Assembly: GCA_937868025.1 (NCBI GenBank)
Contig: CALMLJ010000415.1
Coordinates: 1-59,590, forward strand
Length of the DNA stretch: 59,590 nucleotides
Source of the DNA: an uncultured Acidimicrobiaceae bacterium
GTDB taxonomy: Bacteria; Actinomycetota; Acidimicrobiia; Acidimicrobiales; Microtrichaceae
Direction of reading: 5' to 3'
The translations under genes were made by a program, and so were the position numbers. This document shows, piece after piece, positions 23,654-32,294 of the stretch. A model generated the notes under the pieces. That model worked only from the letters and a program-made list of their open reading frames with translations. It was not told where the DNA came from and ran no database searches. Positions within the stretch are counted from its first letter, which is position 1. Each line of letters opens with the position of its first letter.

Positions 23654-23868
23654 GGATACTCCGTAGTGGTAGGGGATCGTTCAGGCGGGGCGAGGACGAC
23701 TGCAACCGAAGCAGCTCGGTCATGGCGCGTAGCTCGGCTTGCGAGCGAAACTGCTTGGATCAAGTCGTCCGCCAGCGCGGAGCGGTCGCGAGGTACCGCC
23801 CAGATCGCCACGGGGACTGCGACCGCGAGCACCGCGACCGTGCATGCCGACTGCCAACTTCGCCGCAC
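23650..23868 (-). CDS. 72-aa membrane-anchored protein in TlpA operon
   Basis: Begins at GTG 23868, overlapping the DUF3105 stop (TAGTG), and ends with an ATGA overlap to the YtkA-like gene. One N-terminal membrane helix (CTVAVLAVAVPVAIW) and a hydrophilic tail. No family recognised. Being wedged between two coupled genes is the main evidence that it is real. Confidence 0.5.
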   Translation of the reverse strand: MRRSWQSACTVAVLAVAVPVAIWAVPRDRSALADDLIQAVSLASRATRHDRAASVAVVLAPPERSPTTTEYP

Positions 23869-24476
23869 TACGGCCTACCGACACCGTTCGTGCATGGCGC
23901 CCCAGGTTCTGGCGTGTCCGGACCCTGGCGCTCGAGGTCGAGAAACTGCCGAAGAGCCGGGTCGTCAGCGAAGTCGACTTGCAGCTGCTTTCCCCAGGTC
24001 GCGACGACGATTGCCGAGTCGAGCCCGTCGTATGGACTTACGAGGGTGTATTCCTCACGAGCCAACTCTTTGAGCTCGCTCAGCTCGCGGGCAGAGAGCC
24101 CAGGCCGGTAAGTGATCCAGGCCGCGCCGTGTTCCAGGGAGTGAACCGCCATTTCGTCGACGACAGGGTTGGAGTAGTACCCGCAGTTCAGCCACATCGC
24201 GCTGTGATTGCCGCCGACCGGAGGCGACTCGGCATACGCCACCTCGCCGTCGACATGAACCGACGGCGAGAGCCGGAACGTTTCGACCCCGATCTCGACC
24301 AGGTCGGCGCGGCGGTTGTCCTCGTCCGCGGAGAGGAACCAGAGAGCGGAAACGATCGTTGCGAACGCGACGGCCGCGCCGAGTGAGACAACGAGTAGTC
24401 GCTTGCTCGTGGTCATCTGGTCGGGCGAGCGGGGAGGCGAGGCCACCCGTGCTCGACGACCGCGGCGATTGATCAC
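23868..24476 (-). CDS. DUF3105 membrane-anchored protein
   Basis: 202 aa. N-terminal anchor near residues 25-48, then the DUF3105 pattern ESPPVGGNHSAMWLNCGYYS, VHSLEHGAAWITYRP and SPYDGLDSAIVVATWGK. Conserved His and Cys could bind a metal on the outer face. Family function unknown; often found with thiol-redox genes. The ATG at 24476 overlaps the TlpA-like stop. Confidence 0.75.
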   Translation of the reverse strand: MINRRGRRARVASPPRSPDQMTTSKRLLVVSLGAAVAFATIVSALWFLSADEDNRRADLVEIGVETFRLSPSVHVDGEVAYAESPPVGGNHSAMWLNCGYYSNPVVDEMAVHSLEHGAAWITYRPGLSARELSELKELAREEYTLVSPYDGLDSAIVVATWGKQLQVDFADDPALRQFLDLERQGPDTPEPGAPCTNGVGRP

Positions 24477-25000
24477 CGTCGAGCCATCTCGGCCTCGACC
24501 TCCGCCTGAGTTACACCGCCGACGAACTTGCGAACGACCACGCCATCTGGACCGATGAGGTAGGACTCGGGTAGGCCGACCACGCCGTAGCTGATCGAGA
24601 TGTTTCCGTCATCCGGGAGCACCGCCCACTCCCCACCCCTGGTCTCGAAGAATTCACGAACCGATTCGGGTGGATCGTTGAACGCGACGCTGACAACCGA
24701 AGCGTCACCGTCGGCCTTGTGGGCTTCGCTGAATGCCACGAGCTCGGGGTGCTCGACGATGCACGGAGTGCACCATGTCGCGAAGAAGTTCAGAAGTACC
24801 CATCGCCCTCGATAGTCGTTCAGCCGGAACATGCGGCCCTCGTTGTCCACCGTGTCGATCGGTGGGGCCGAACGACCTTCGAGCTGGTTCGTGTCCAAGG
24901 CGAGGGGGTCAGTCTTTGGGTCAGCGCTCACGAAGAGCGCGATGAGCGCTGCTGCTACGACCCCCACGGCGACCGAGGCGCCGGCTACCCGTCGCTTCAC
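24473..25000 (-). CDS. TlpA/ResA-like membrane-anchored thioredoxin
   Basis: 175 aa from GTG 25000. Signal anchor, then an AhpC/TSA-type thioredoxin domain with the redox centre FATWCTPCIVEHP near residue 80 and cis-Pro loop GVVGLPESYLIG. Such proteins reduce apo-cytochrome or copper-chaperone cysteines outside the membrane. Heads the operon DUF3105, 72-aa protein, YtkA-like; divergent from a CmtR-like repressor 50 bp away. Confidence 0.85.
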   Translation of the reverse strand: MKRRVAGASVAVGVVAAALIALFVSADPKTDPLALDTNQLEGRSAPPIDTVDNEGRMFRLNDYRGRWVLLNFFATWCTPCIVEHPELVAFSEAHKADGDASVVSVAFNDPPESVREFFETRGGEWAVLPDDGNISISYGVVGLPESYLIGPDGVVVRKFVGGVTQAEVEAEMARR

Positions 25001-25050
25001 CGAACGTGATCCGGACGAAAGCCGCTGGAGGCCGCGGTACCCTGATCGGC

Positions 25051-25401
25051 ATGACGCGAACAACGACGACCCCGGCGGAACTGACCTCCAGGATGTTTCG
25101 CGGGTTCGCTGAGCCAACCCGAATCGCGATCTTGCGCGAGCTGCTCGACGGCGAGCGCCGCGTGGCTGACCTGGTCGAGATCGTCGGCGGATCGCAATCC
25201 AACGTGTCCGGCCATTTGGCTTGCCTGCGCGAGTGCGGCCTCGTCATTGACCGTCCCGCTGAGCGACGCCAGGTGTTCTACCGGCTGGCCGTACCTGAGG
25301 TTGCGGAACTGCTTCGTGTAGCGGAGCAATTGCTCCACGCGAACGGCGCTGCAATCGATCGCTGCGAGCACCCGTTGATGCCGGGTCGCGACGGCAGCTG
25401 A
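25051..25401 (+). CDS. CmtR-like Cd/Pb-sensing ArsR repressor, copy 1
   Basis: 116 aa. SQSNVSGHLACLRECGLVIDRP closely resembles the DNA-recognition helix of mycobacterial CmtR, including the Cys-x3-Cys pair that with a C-terminal Cys (here DRCEHP) forms its Cd/Pb site. Paralogue of the gene at 35148, which lies beside an intact ATPase. ATG 25051 was chosen over 25006 for matching that paralogue. In Mycobacterium tuberculosis CmtR controls the ctpG ATPase; here copy A of the bipartite motif lies just beyond the stop codon. Confidence 0.8.
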   Translation: MTRTTTTPAELTSRMFRGFAEPTRIAILRELLDGERRVADLVEIVGGSQSNVSGHLACLRECGLVIDRPAERRQVFYRLAVPEVAELLRVAEQLLHANGAAIDRCEHPLMPGRDGS

Positions 25402-25449
25402 CATGCAGCCGCAGTCGGTTGCGATGGGTGGCGCATCGGATCGCGAGAG

Positions 25450-25474
25450 CATCGGTTGATGACGATAACATCGG
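25450..25474. promoter_or_regulatory. Bipartite operator motif, copy A
   Basis: CATCGG-N7-CGATAACATCGG with perfect consensus. Unlike the others it lies downstream of a gene, in the 96-bp gap between convergent cmtR copy 1 and the ATPase. Transcription from it would run antisense to one neighbour or the other. Confidence 0.7.
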
Positions 25475-25497
25475 CATTACTCGCGGTGCCGTCGGGG

Positions 25498-27453
25498 TCA
25501 CGACGCAGTGGTGGGGAAAAGATGTCGCACGTTGTCCGGGTCGGGGGTACGGAACTTCGCCCACCGCGACCGACGGCCGGCTCGGAGGCCGTTGGCGATG
25601 ACCAGCAGTTCGGCGAGCTCGTGCGCGACGACCACCGCTGCCAAACCCATCACGCCGAACGCTGCCAAGGGCACGAGAGCGAGGAGGGTCGCGCTCGAGA
25701 GCGCAAGGCTCTGTCTCATGATCGCGCTTGCTCGCTGGGCGTGATCGATGACGGCCGGAAGGATGCCGATGTCCTCGCCCATCAAGGCGACATCCGCGGT
25801 GTCGATGGCCACGGCGTTCCCCCGTGCCCCGAACGCGATTCCGACATCGGCACCGGCGAGGGCGAATCCATCGCTGACCCCATCGCCGACCATCCCGGTC
25901 GGGCCATATAGCTGGAGCGCTTTGACGAGACGAGCCTTGTCGCCGGGCTCGAGATCGCCATACACCTCACCGATGCCCACAGTTCGGCCGACGGCGAGCG
26001 ACGCCCGTTCGTTGTCGCCACTCAGCATGACGACACGGTCGATGCCGAGAGCTGGGAGCGCCCGAATGGCGTCGGCGGCTTCTGGCCTGACCTCGTCGCA
26101 GATCGCGATCGCGCCGAGAATGTAGTCGGACCGCTCCACGGCGACGACCGTTCGTCCGACGGCCTCGAGGTCACGCACTGTCGGACCCAAGTCTCCGATT
26201 TCAACGAAACTCGGTTTACCCAGCCGTGCCATCTCTCCTTCGACGATGCCAAGGACACCGCTGCCGGGTACGGCACGAAGGGCCGTTGCCCGATAGGTTT
26301 CTCGCGGGCCGGCTGCGATGACGGTGGCGGCGAATGAGTGATCACTTCGAGCCTCCAGCGCTGCGGCAATCCCGAGTACTTCCTGCTGCGAAGATCCGTC
26401 CGCGACAATGACTTCGGTGATGCGCGGCTGATTTCGCGTGAGCGTGCCCGTCTTGCCGACCGCCAAGATGCGCACGTCCGCCAAGGCCTCCAATGCTGCT
26501 CCACCCTTGATGATGGCGCCAAAGCGCGCCGAGGCCCCGACGGCAGCGACGACGGTGACCGGCACGGCGATGGCAAGGGCGCACGGTGCGGCGGCGACGA
26601 GCACCACGAGAGCCCGCGCGATCCACACCTGCGGATCACCCAGGATTGATCCAACCACAGCGAGTAGCAGGGCACCCGCCAAGACGGCTGGAACGAGAGG
26701 CCGAGCCAGCCGCTCGGCGACGCGTTCACGCTCGCCCTTTCGGTCCTGGGCTGACTCGACGATTCGGATGACTCGGGCGAGGGAGCTTTCGGCCGGTGGC
26801 GCGGTCACCTCTACCTCGAGCATGCTTCCGCCGTTCACGGCGGCAGCGAGCACTTGGCGGCCAGGCGACACCTGGACGGCAACGGACTCACCGGTGATGA
26901 CGGAGAAGTCGACGTTCGACGTGCCGTCTCGGACGATTCCGTCGGTTGCGAATCGATCGCCAGGTCCGACGAGCATGATGTCCGGCGCCCGCAGCTCCGT
27001 CGCGGCGATGGTGACCTCGGACCCGTCGCGTCGAACCCTGACCGAGGCGGGGGATAGCCCAACCAATGTCCGGAGTCGCGTTCGCATTCGACTGATCGCA
27101 TAGTCCTCCAACGCCTCCGAGATGGAGAAGAGAAAGGTGAGCGTGGCCGCCTCAGCCACCTCGCCGAGAAGGATCGCGCCAACCGCCGCAGCGGTCATGA
27201 GCGTCCCGACACCGAGTTGCCCTCGGAGGAGTCCGCGAAGCGTCCCCGGGACGAAGGTCGATCCACCAACGATGATGGCCGACCAGAACGCGGCGCGACC
27301 CACGGGCGAGGTGTTCTCAATCGAACCCAGGAAGCCTGCCGCCAGGAAGAGTCCTGCCAGTAGGGCCCCCTGGATTCGGCGAATTCGCCAGGGTGCGGGT
27401 ACCTCGACACCGAACGCGTCGTGGTCGGGAATGGATCCGAACAGCTCACGCAT
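25498..27453 (-). CDS. CtpG-like P1B ATPase lacking the catalytic aspartate
   Basis: 651 aa, full length and uninterrupted, about 8 helices, no N-terminal metal domain, APC metal-helix motif (AAAPCALAIAVP, residues 288-299), TGES at 187-190. But three catalytic motifs are altered: DKTGT is GKTGT (Gly333, codon GGC at 26455-26457), the nucleotide-domain SDHP is SDHS (residues 370-373), and GDGxNDAP is GDGVSDGF (523-530). Without Asp333 no phosphoenzyme can form, so it cannot pump by the known cycle. Its paralogue at 35494 keeps every residue. A long intact frame suggests a retained non-catalytic role or very recent inactivation. Confidence 0.85.
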   Translation of the reverse strand: MRELFGSIPDHDAFGVEVPAPWRIRRIQGALLAGLFLAAGFLGSIENTSPVGRAAFWSAIIVGGSTFVPGTLRGLLRGQLGVGTLMTAAAVGAILLGEVAEAATLTFLFSISEALEDYAISRMRTRLRTLVGLSPASVRVRRDGSEVTIAATELRAPDIMLVGPGDRFATDGIVRDGTSNVDFSVITGESVAVQVSPGRQVLAAAVNGGSMLEVEVTAPPAESSLARVIRIVESAQDRKGERERVAERLARPLVPAVLAGALLLAVVGSILGDPQVWIARALVVLVAAAPCALAIAVPVTVVAAVGASARFGAIIKGGAALEALADVRILAVGKTGTLTRNQPRITEVIVADGSSQQEVLGIAAALEARSDHSFAATVIAAGPRETYRATALRAVPGSGVLGIVEGEMARLGKPSFVEIGDLGPTVRDLEAVGRTVVAVERSDYILGAIAICDEVRPEAADAIRALPALGIDRVVMLSGDNERASLAVGRTVGIGEVYGDLEPGDKARLVKALQLYGPTGMVGDGVSDGFALAGADVGIAFGARGNAVAIDTADVALMGEDIGILPAVIDHAQRASAIMRQSLALSSATLLALVPLAAFGVMGLAAVVVAHELAELLVIANGLRAGRRSRWAKFRTPDPDNVRHLFPTTAS

Positions 27454-27485
27454 GGTGGGCTCGGAGGGAACGTGCCAACATCGCG

Positions 27486-27510
27486 GCGATGTTATCGCTC
27501 GTAGCCGATG
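27486..27510 (-). promoter_or_regulatory. Bipartite operator motif, copy B
   Basis: On the minus strand CATCGG-N7-CGATAACATCGC, one mismatch to consensus. It lies between the divergent ATPase (start 27453) and CPBP protease (27581). The TAACAT element is 35 bp from the ATPase ATG. Confidence 0.7.
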
Positions 27511-27580
27511 TTAACTCTCCGTTGGATGCCCGACTGTGGGGGAACGACGGGCACCCCTCCAGTGGCCCAGGGAGGCTTGG

Positions 27581-28279
27581 GTGATCGGGTCCGAGCCCGA
27601 TCCTGTGGATCGCGTCGACCTGCCCCTGCTTGCGGTTCCGCTCGGCTTCGTCGTGGGCAACGTCGCCGCGGCGCTCATCGTGTCGATCGTCCTCGCCGTG
27701 GCGGGTCCAGGAACTGCCGCGAGTCTCGCTGGATCGATTGGCCTTTGGGTCGGCTTCGTGGGCGTGCCACTTGTCGTTCTGAAACGAGCGGGTACTTCCC
27801 TTGAGCGCGAGTTCTCGTTCACGAGCCGTCCGCTGGTCGATGCTGTCGTGGGGCTCCCGCTCGGCGTCGTGCTTCAGGTCGGCGTGGTGCCTGCGGCCTA
27901 TTGGGCGCTGGAGCGGTGGACAGGCCCCCTCGATGTTGATGAGGCCGCGCGCCTGTTGACCGAGGACGCCAGCGGCCTGTGGTGGATGGGAGTGATTGCA
28001 ATCGTCGGGATCGGCGCGCCGATCGCCGAAGAGATCTTCTTCCGCGGTCTACTTCTGCAATCGGTCGGCCAGCGTTTCGGTGCACCCGCTGGCGTTGTCA
28101 TCAGCAGCCTCCTGTTCGCTGCGTCTCATTTCCAGGTCGTGCAGTTCCCAGGCCTCTTGGTGGCAGGGCTGTCATTCGCCGTCCTGGCCGCTCGATCGCG
28201 TCGACTGGGTCTCGCAGTCGCATGCCACGCCGGCTTCAACCTCGCTGCGGTGGCCGGCCTCATCATCGGGACCAACTAG
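27581..28279 (+). CDS. CPBP-family intramembrane metalloprotease
   Basis: 232 aa from GTG 27581 (GGAGG five bases upstream; GTG 27536 also in frame). About seven helices. The three CPBP/ABI motifs are present: EEIFFRG, a His in LFAASHFQ, and a His/Asn in CHAGFN. These are Glu/His-type membrane proteases related to CAAX enzymes. Divergent from the inactive ATPase across motif copy B. Substrate unknown. Confidence 0.85.
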   Translation: MIGSEPDPVDRVDLPLLAVPLGFVVGNVAAALIVSIVLAVAGPGTAASLAGSIGLWVGFVGVPLVVLKRAGTSLEREFSFTSRPLVDAVVGLPLGVVLQVGVVPAAYWALERWTGPLDVDEAARLLTEDASGLWWMGVIAIVGIGAPIAEEIFFRGLLLQSVGQRFGAPAGVVISSLLFAASHFQVVQFPGLLVAGLSFAVLAARSRRLGLAVACHAGFNLAAVAGLIIGTN

Positions 28280-28300
28280 CGAGGACGAGTCGGCGCCACA

Positions 28301-29129
28301 TCAGGCGTCGCGGGACGCTGCCTTTCGGCGCCGGCGTTTGCCGAAGATGATCGCAGCTTCGGCGGCGACGACGACGCCTGCGAGGGCAGCGACCCATGGC
28401 CCATTGCCGTCATCTGGTTCGTTGGCGTGGTCGGCCGGTCGGGTCGCTTGTGTGCTCGGGGTCGCAGCGGTGGTGGTGGCTCGAGTAGTGGTGACGACCT
28501 GAACGGTCGTCGTCGGAGCTGAGACTGTCGTGGTAGTCGCGAGAGTGGGATTGTCGGTGTCGGAGAGATCCGTCAGCTGGGTCCGACCGGGAGCATCAAG
28601 CGGGACTTCGTTGATCGTCTTCGCCGGTTCATAGCCGGCGGGAAGGATCAGCACTCGCGGCGCCGGATACGGGCTCTCTATGCTGTCGGCCGTCCAGTTC
28701 AGCTTGTCGCCGTTGAGGCATCGCTGGACGGCCGGAAACCGCAGAAGGGTTCCGGGCGCCTCGGGCACCGTAAAATCGCACGGGAAACGCGCCGTCTTGA
28801 TCGGACGGCAGGGAACCGCCGGACCATTCAGCGATGGGTCGACCCTCTTCGTCTGCCGACACCATCGCCGTCCAACCGCTGACATCGACCGCCGTTGCGC
28901 CAGGGACGTCGATCCGAATCCGGACGTCGATCGTGGGAGAGTCGTCGCAACCGTGGGTGGGGCGGAGCGTTACAACCGCTTGGCTTCCCGCAGGAATGGC
29001 GATCAGGTCGACGTCAGCATGCGCTCCAGCACTGGGAGCAGTGAGGCCCGCGAACACGCAAGTCGCAGCCGAAGCGGTAAGGGCTCGTCGTGGCGAGATA
29101 CCCCTGCGGGCAAATCTGACGGCGGTCAC
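28301..29129 (-). pseudogene. YcnI/DUF1775 copper-binding protein, frameshifted
   Basis: The N-terminal part begins at GTG 29129 (GTGA overlap with the lipoprotein stop): signal peptide ending GAH, so the mature protein would start near His as in YcnI, then the DUF1775 strands through WSGGSLPSDQDGAFPV. At about 28770-28782 the frame must shift by one base to continue as DFTVPEAPGTLLRFPAVQRC and LNW (conserved Trp), then a Thr-rich linker and C-terminal membrane helix with RRRRK. The two halves complement each other exactly, so this is one gene with a single-base insertion or a sequencing error. YcnI proteins bind Cu(II). Confidence 0.8.
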
Positions 29130-29536
29130 AGACCTGGCCCGACGGGTGCGCACTCCTCGATCGCCTTGTTGAGGTTCTGTGGCGGTGTCGGTGGTGCTGT
29201 TCCTGCAGACGCACCAGCTTGCTTGGACTCATAGTCCTTGAGATCGGACCAGGCGATGGCGTACTTGCCCTTCTCTCCTGGATCTGGTGCCTTGATCAGC
29301 TCGTAGATGCACTCGCATGCGGACTTCGACGCGATCAGCGAGGTCGACGTTGTGCCATCGCTCGCCGCAGTCGCTGACGAGCACGCGGCGACGAAGTTGC
29401 GATGCGCCTGGGCATTCCATTCGGTCGGGTCCGGGTTGGAATAGCAGCCGCCCGAGACCAGGATCGCGCCCGGGACGAGCACGCCCACCCATCGGCGAAG
29501 CGGTGACATGTGAGTTCGAGCGTTCCGGTCCATCAT
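29126..29536 (-). CDS. Novel lipoprotein, family member 1
   Basis: 136 aa. Signal with lipobox LVSGGC near residue 31; the mature chain begins CYSNPDPTEWNAQAHRNF. Four further Cys include one in SACECIYELI and one near the end (IEECAP). The protein at 42674-43084 is a clear paralogue (GCY-x-x-P-x-x-TEW-x-A-x-AH-x-NF, KGKY-x-IAW-x-D-x-K-x-YE). No known family recognised. Start ATG 29534-29536 is the CAT of the operator motif itself, implying a leaderless transcript; ATG 29509 is the alternative. Coupled to the YcnI gene. Confidence 0.65.
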   Translation of the reverse strand: MMDRNARTHMSPLRRWVGVLVPGAILVSGGCYSNPDPTEWNAQAHRNFVAACSSATAASDGTTSTSLIASKSACECIYELIKAPDPGEKGKYAIAWSDLKDYESKQAGASAGTAPPTPPQNLNKAIEECAPVGPGL

Positions 29537-29558
29537 CGGCTGATGACGATAACATCGG
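29534..29558. promoter_or_regulatory. Bipartite operator motif, copy C
   Basis: Perfect CATCGG-N7-CGATAACATCGG. For the minus-strand lipoprotein gene the -10-like TATCGT precedes the ATG by nine bases and the ATG is part of the motif. Confidence 0.75.
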
Positions 29559-29777
29559 ACGGCAGTGAGTTCCGCACCGAGGTGCGAGCGGCCCGGCGCT
29601 GCCGATTGGGGTCTCTGGCGAGCGGTGCGTCAGATCGGCCGCCCCTGACGAGAACGTGTCACCTGAAAGGACGCACCGGAGCTATCACGTGCCCGGTGTG
29701 CGCACGCCGATGAACATCCCACAGATTGCGACGGTTCGGCCGCGAGCCTGGGGTAGCGAATCGAGGAGAGTGAGCTG

Positions 29778-30392
29778 ATGAAGCGAAGTCAGGTGGCGGC
29801 GGTCGTGACGGTCACCGCGCTCGCAGCGGTCGTCGGACCGCTGACCATTCCGGCGACGACGGCGAGCGCTCAGACGGACTTCTGTTTGCAGGAGTCGTTC
29901 GTGCCGTCCGCGACCGGTGGGCTGCACACGATCGTCGAGTGCGATTCTTCGGGGCCGTTGACCTCCACAACGACCACGACGGTCGGTCCGTGGTCAGGTC
30001 CGATGGACGACACGGATGCCCTCCCGCCGATACAGACCGAAGCGACGCCCGACCCGACGCAGCCCGAGTTGTCGATTGGAGACGCGACCGGCGCCGACGA
30101 GGATGTGGCTGTGGCGTCGCCAGCAGCGGCCTTGGGAGTGGAGGAGTACGAGGTCCCGCCACCCGTTCCCTCCAGGGCTCCACAGCGCAGTCGCTCCGAG
30201 GGCACACGGGTGCCCCGCCTGGGGGTACCGCATGCCGAACCCGCAGAGGACGTGATCCCGAAGGCTCCGACTCCTCCCTGCGACACCAGTGAGTGCGTTC
30301 ATCATGGTGAGAGCGGGTTCGTCCACGCTGCCGTAGACCGTACGCACTCCGCCGTCGACGCGATCGAGGGAACGAGCCTCAGCACTACCTGA
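29778..30392 (+). CDS. Secreted Pro/Thr-rich protein of unknown function
   Basis: 204 aa. Signal peptide (residues 1-31, ending TASAQT), then low-complexity Thr, Pro and Asp-rich sequence with four Cys (DFCLQ, VECDSS, PPCDTSECVHHG). GAGGAG lies about 10 bases before the ATG. No domain recognised. Its 3' end overlaps the convergent membrane synthase gene by 8 bp. Confidence 0.55.
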   Translation: MKRSQVAAVVTVTALAAVVGPLTIPATTASAQTDFCLQESFVPSATGGLHTIVECDSSGPLTSTTTTTVGPWSGPMDDTDALPPIQTEATPDPTQPELSIGDATGADEDVAVASPAAALGVEEYEVPPPVPSRAPQRSRSEGTRVPRLGVPHAEPAEDVIPKAPTPPCDTSECVHHGESGFVHAAVDRTHSAVDAIEGTSLSTT

Positions 30393-31842
30393 GCAGCAGC
30401 TGGTCCACTGGTGCGAAGTCGTCCGTCAGCGGTGGGGCGCCGTTGATCAGGTCGCCGATCTCGTCTTCGGGCACGAACACTCCGTCGCCCGGTCGGATGG
30501 CTGGCGTGGCGATGGGGCGGTCGGACGCGATCAGGATCTGGTTGACCCTTTGGTCGGTCGGTACGCCGCCGGTGGGCTGGATGGCGGCGACGTGGTCGAA
30601 GCGGGCGGCAAGCGTCGAGAGTTGTGCGCGGGCGTAGCGATTGGCGCCGCCGTCGATGACGTTCATGACGTACAGGCCTCCGGGCCGTAGAACGCGGGCG
30701 ATCTCATCCATCGTCTCGACAGTGGTCAGGTGCCACGGCACGGAGGTGCTGGCGAACGCGTCGCCGACGACGATGTCGTACCCATCACCCCCGATGTCGG
30801 AGAATGCGGTCCTCGCGTCTCCGACTCGGACCGTCGCCACACCCGGATCGAGGCCGAGGTCATCACGCGCCACGTCGACGAGCTCGGGGTCGATCTCGAG
30901 GACGACGTTCGACGAGCCTGGGCGTGTGGCGGCGAGGTAGGCCGGGAGTGTGAACCCGCCACCGCCGAGGTGCAGGCTGTCGAGTCGCCCGGATCCAGTC
31001 GCGTTGATGACGTCGGCGATGAGGCGGGTGTACCGCAGTTCGAGGTGTTTGGGATCATCGAGATCGACGTAGGCGTGTCGCGTGCGGTCGAGGATGAGAC
31101 TGCGTCCCGAGGTTCGCTCGGCGTCACGCTCGACACGGATGCAAAAGTACGCCGATTCGCGATCGCATGGAGGTCGAGCGGTCGCTGCGCCGAAGGCAGG
31201 AACGACGAGGAGAGCGACGGCGGCGCCGTTCGAGACCGGTCGGGTTCCGCCGCGTGCAATCAACGCGACTCCGGTGAGGATTGCGATCGCTCCGATGAGG
31301 ATCACGATCCACTGGGTCGACATCGTTGCGACGAGCACGTAGCCGGTGACGAAGGTTCCCACGAGCGCTCCGACGGTGCCAGCTGCTGAGATCCGTCCGA
31401 CAACAGATCCGGATTCGTCGAGCGAGCTCAGCTCGAGTTTGGAGACCATTGGGGCGACCGAACTCAGGACCAGTGCTGGAGGGAGGAACCCTCCTGCGGC
31501 GAGGATGACGATGCCGAAGGGGCTGGTGCCGACCGCTGGCCCGAGCACCCGGACGATGGGCAGGGTCAGCCAGGAGAGCAGGCCCCCAAGCGCAAGCGCG
31601 GGGCCGATGAGTGTGCGTGGATCGCGGCTGTCGGCGAGGCGGCCGCCGATCGAGGCTCCAGCAGCGATGCCGGCGAGGATCGTTCCGATGACGCCGGTGA
31701 AGGTCTCCTGTGAGACCCCGACATAGGGTGCCATCATTCGCCCCGCGATCACTTCCAACGTGAGAACGATGGCCGACGTCCCGGCGACGAGGAGGATGGG
31801 TCGGAAGCGCGTCGTGGGCGATGTCCAGTCGGGGTTCTGCAT
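30385..31842 (-). CDS. Membrane-fused spermidine-synthase-like methyltransferase-fold protein
   Basis: 485 aa. The first 215 residues form about seven membrane helices (the fused-MFS domain); the rest is a spermidine-synthase-like Rossmann fold with LHLGGGGFTLPAYL, NVVLEIDPELVDVAR, RVGDAR and VVGDAFAST. Such fused proteins occur in many actinobacteria; their true product is not established. Single gene, not obviously part of the metal operons. Confidence 0.75.
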   Translation of the reverse strand: MQNPDWTSPTTRFRPILLVAGTSAIVLTLEVIAGRMMAPYVGVSQETFTGVIGTILAGIAAGASIGGRLADSRDPRTLIGPALALGGLLSWLTLPIVRVLGPAVGTSPFGIVILAAGGFLPPALVLSSVAPMVSKLELSSLDESGSVVGRISAAGTVGALVGTFVTGYVLVATMSTQWIVILIGAIAILTGVALIARGGTRPVSNGAAVALLVVPAFGAATARPPCDRESAYFCIRVERDAERTSGRSLILDRTRHAYVDLDDPKHLELRYTRLIADVINATGSGRLDSLHLGGGGFTLPAYLAATRPGSSNVVLEIDPELVDVARDDLGLDPGVATVRVGDARTAFSDIGGDGYDIVVGDAFASTSVPWHLTTVETMDEIARVLRPGGLYVMNVIDGGANRYARAQLSTLAARFDHVAAIQPTGGVPTDQRVNQILIASDRPIATPAIRPGDGVFVPEDEIGDLINGAPPLTDDFAPVDQLLLR

Positions 31843-31930
31843 GGCGGAAACCTACGCTCGGGGACCAAGCCCTGTGCGAGATGACCCGTGCTCGACCGGG
31901 AGTTGCAGCCAGCCCTCGAAGGGTTGTACC

Positions 31931-31944
31931 TGAATAGGTATTCA
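31931..31944. promoter_or_regulatory. SmtB-type operator TGAATA-GG-TATTCA
   Basis: Perfect 6-2-6 inverted repeat 14 bp before the ATG of the ArsR at 31959, in an AT-rich stretch. Matches the general form of SmtB/CzrA operators. Confidence 0.7.
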
Positions 31945-31958
31945 TATATCTTGCGCGT

Positions 31959-32294
31959 ATGGATAGGACGCTGGCCTACGAGCATCGGCACGACGTCGAC
32001 GAATCAGACCGTGACCACATCCGGCAGATGGCAGAGATCTTCGGATTCCTCGGTGATCCGACTCGCCTCGCCTTGCTCCTCGAGCTCATGGACGGCGTAG
32101 AACTGTGCGTGGGCGATCTTGCGTCGAAGGTCGACGTCACCGACACCGCCGTATCGCATGCGCTGCGCCTGTTGAAGGCTCGCAACATCGTGCGCCCGAG
32201 GCGTGACGGCAATCGCATCTACTACTCGTTGGTCGATGAGCACGTGCGCGTGCTTGTCGAGGCGACCGCGAGTCATCTCCGGGAGGCCCACTGA
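31959..32294 (+). CDS. SmtB/CzrA-family zinc-sensing repressor
   Basis: 111 aa. The alpha-5 site Asp-x-His-x10-His-x2-Glu (LVDEHVRVLV...SHLRE) matches the SmtB Zn ligand pattern. Alpha-3 has ELCVGDL with a single Cys. HTH VTDTAVSHALRLLKARNIVRPRR. Its stop overlaps the CDF start (TGATG), so it is the repressor of that zinc-type exporter. Confidence 0.85.
   Translation: MDRTLAYEHRHDVDESDRDHIRQMAEIFGFLGDPTRLALLLELMDGVELCVGDLASKVDVTDTAVSHALRLLKARNIVRPRRDGNRIYYSLVDEHVRVLVEATASHLREAH

Noticed and set aside
24997..25452. 151-codon frame antisense to cmtR copy 1 that begins at the motif ATG and ends with a GTGA overlap to the TlpA gene
   Set aside because: Intriguing start and end, but its translation is compositionally an antisense shadow. 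I report possible antisense transcription, not a protein.
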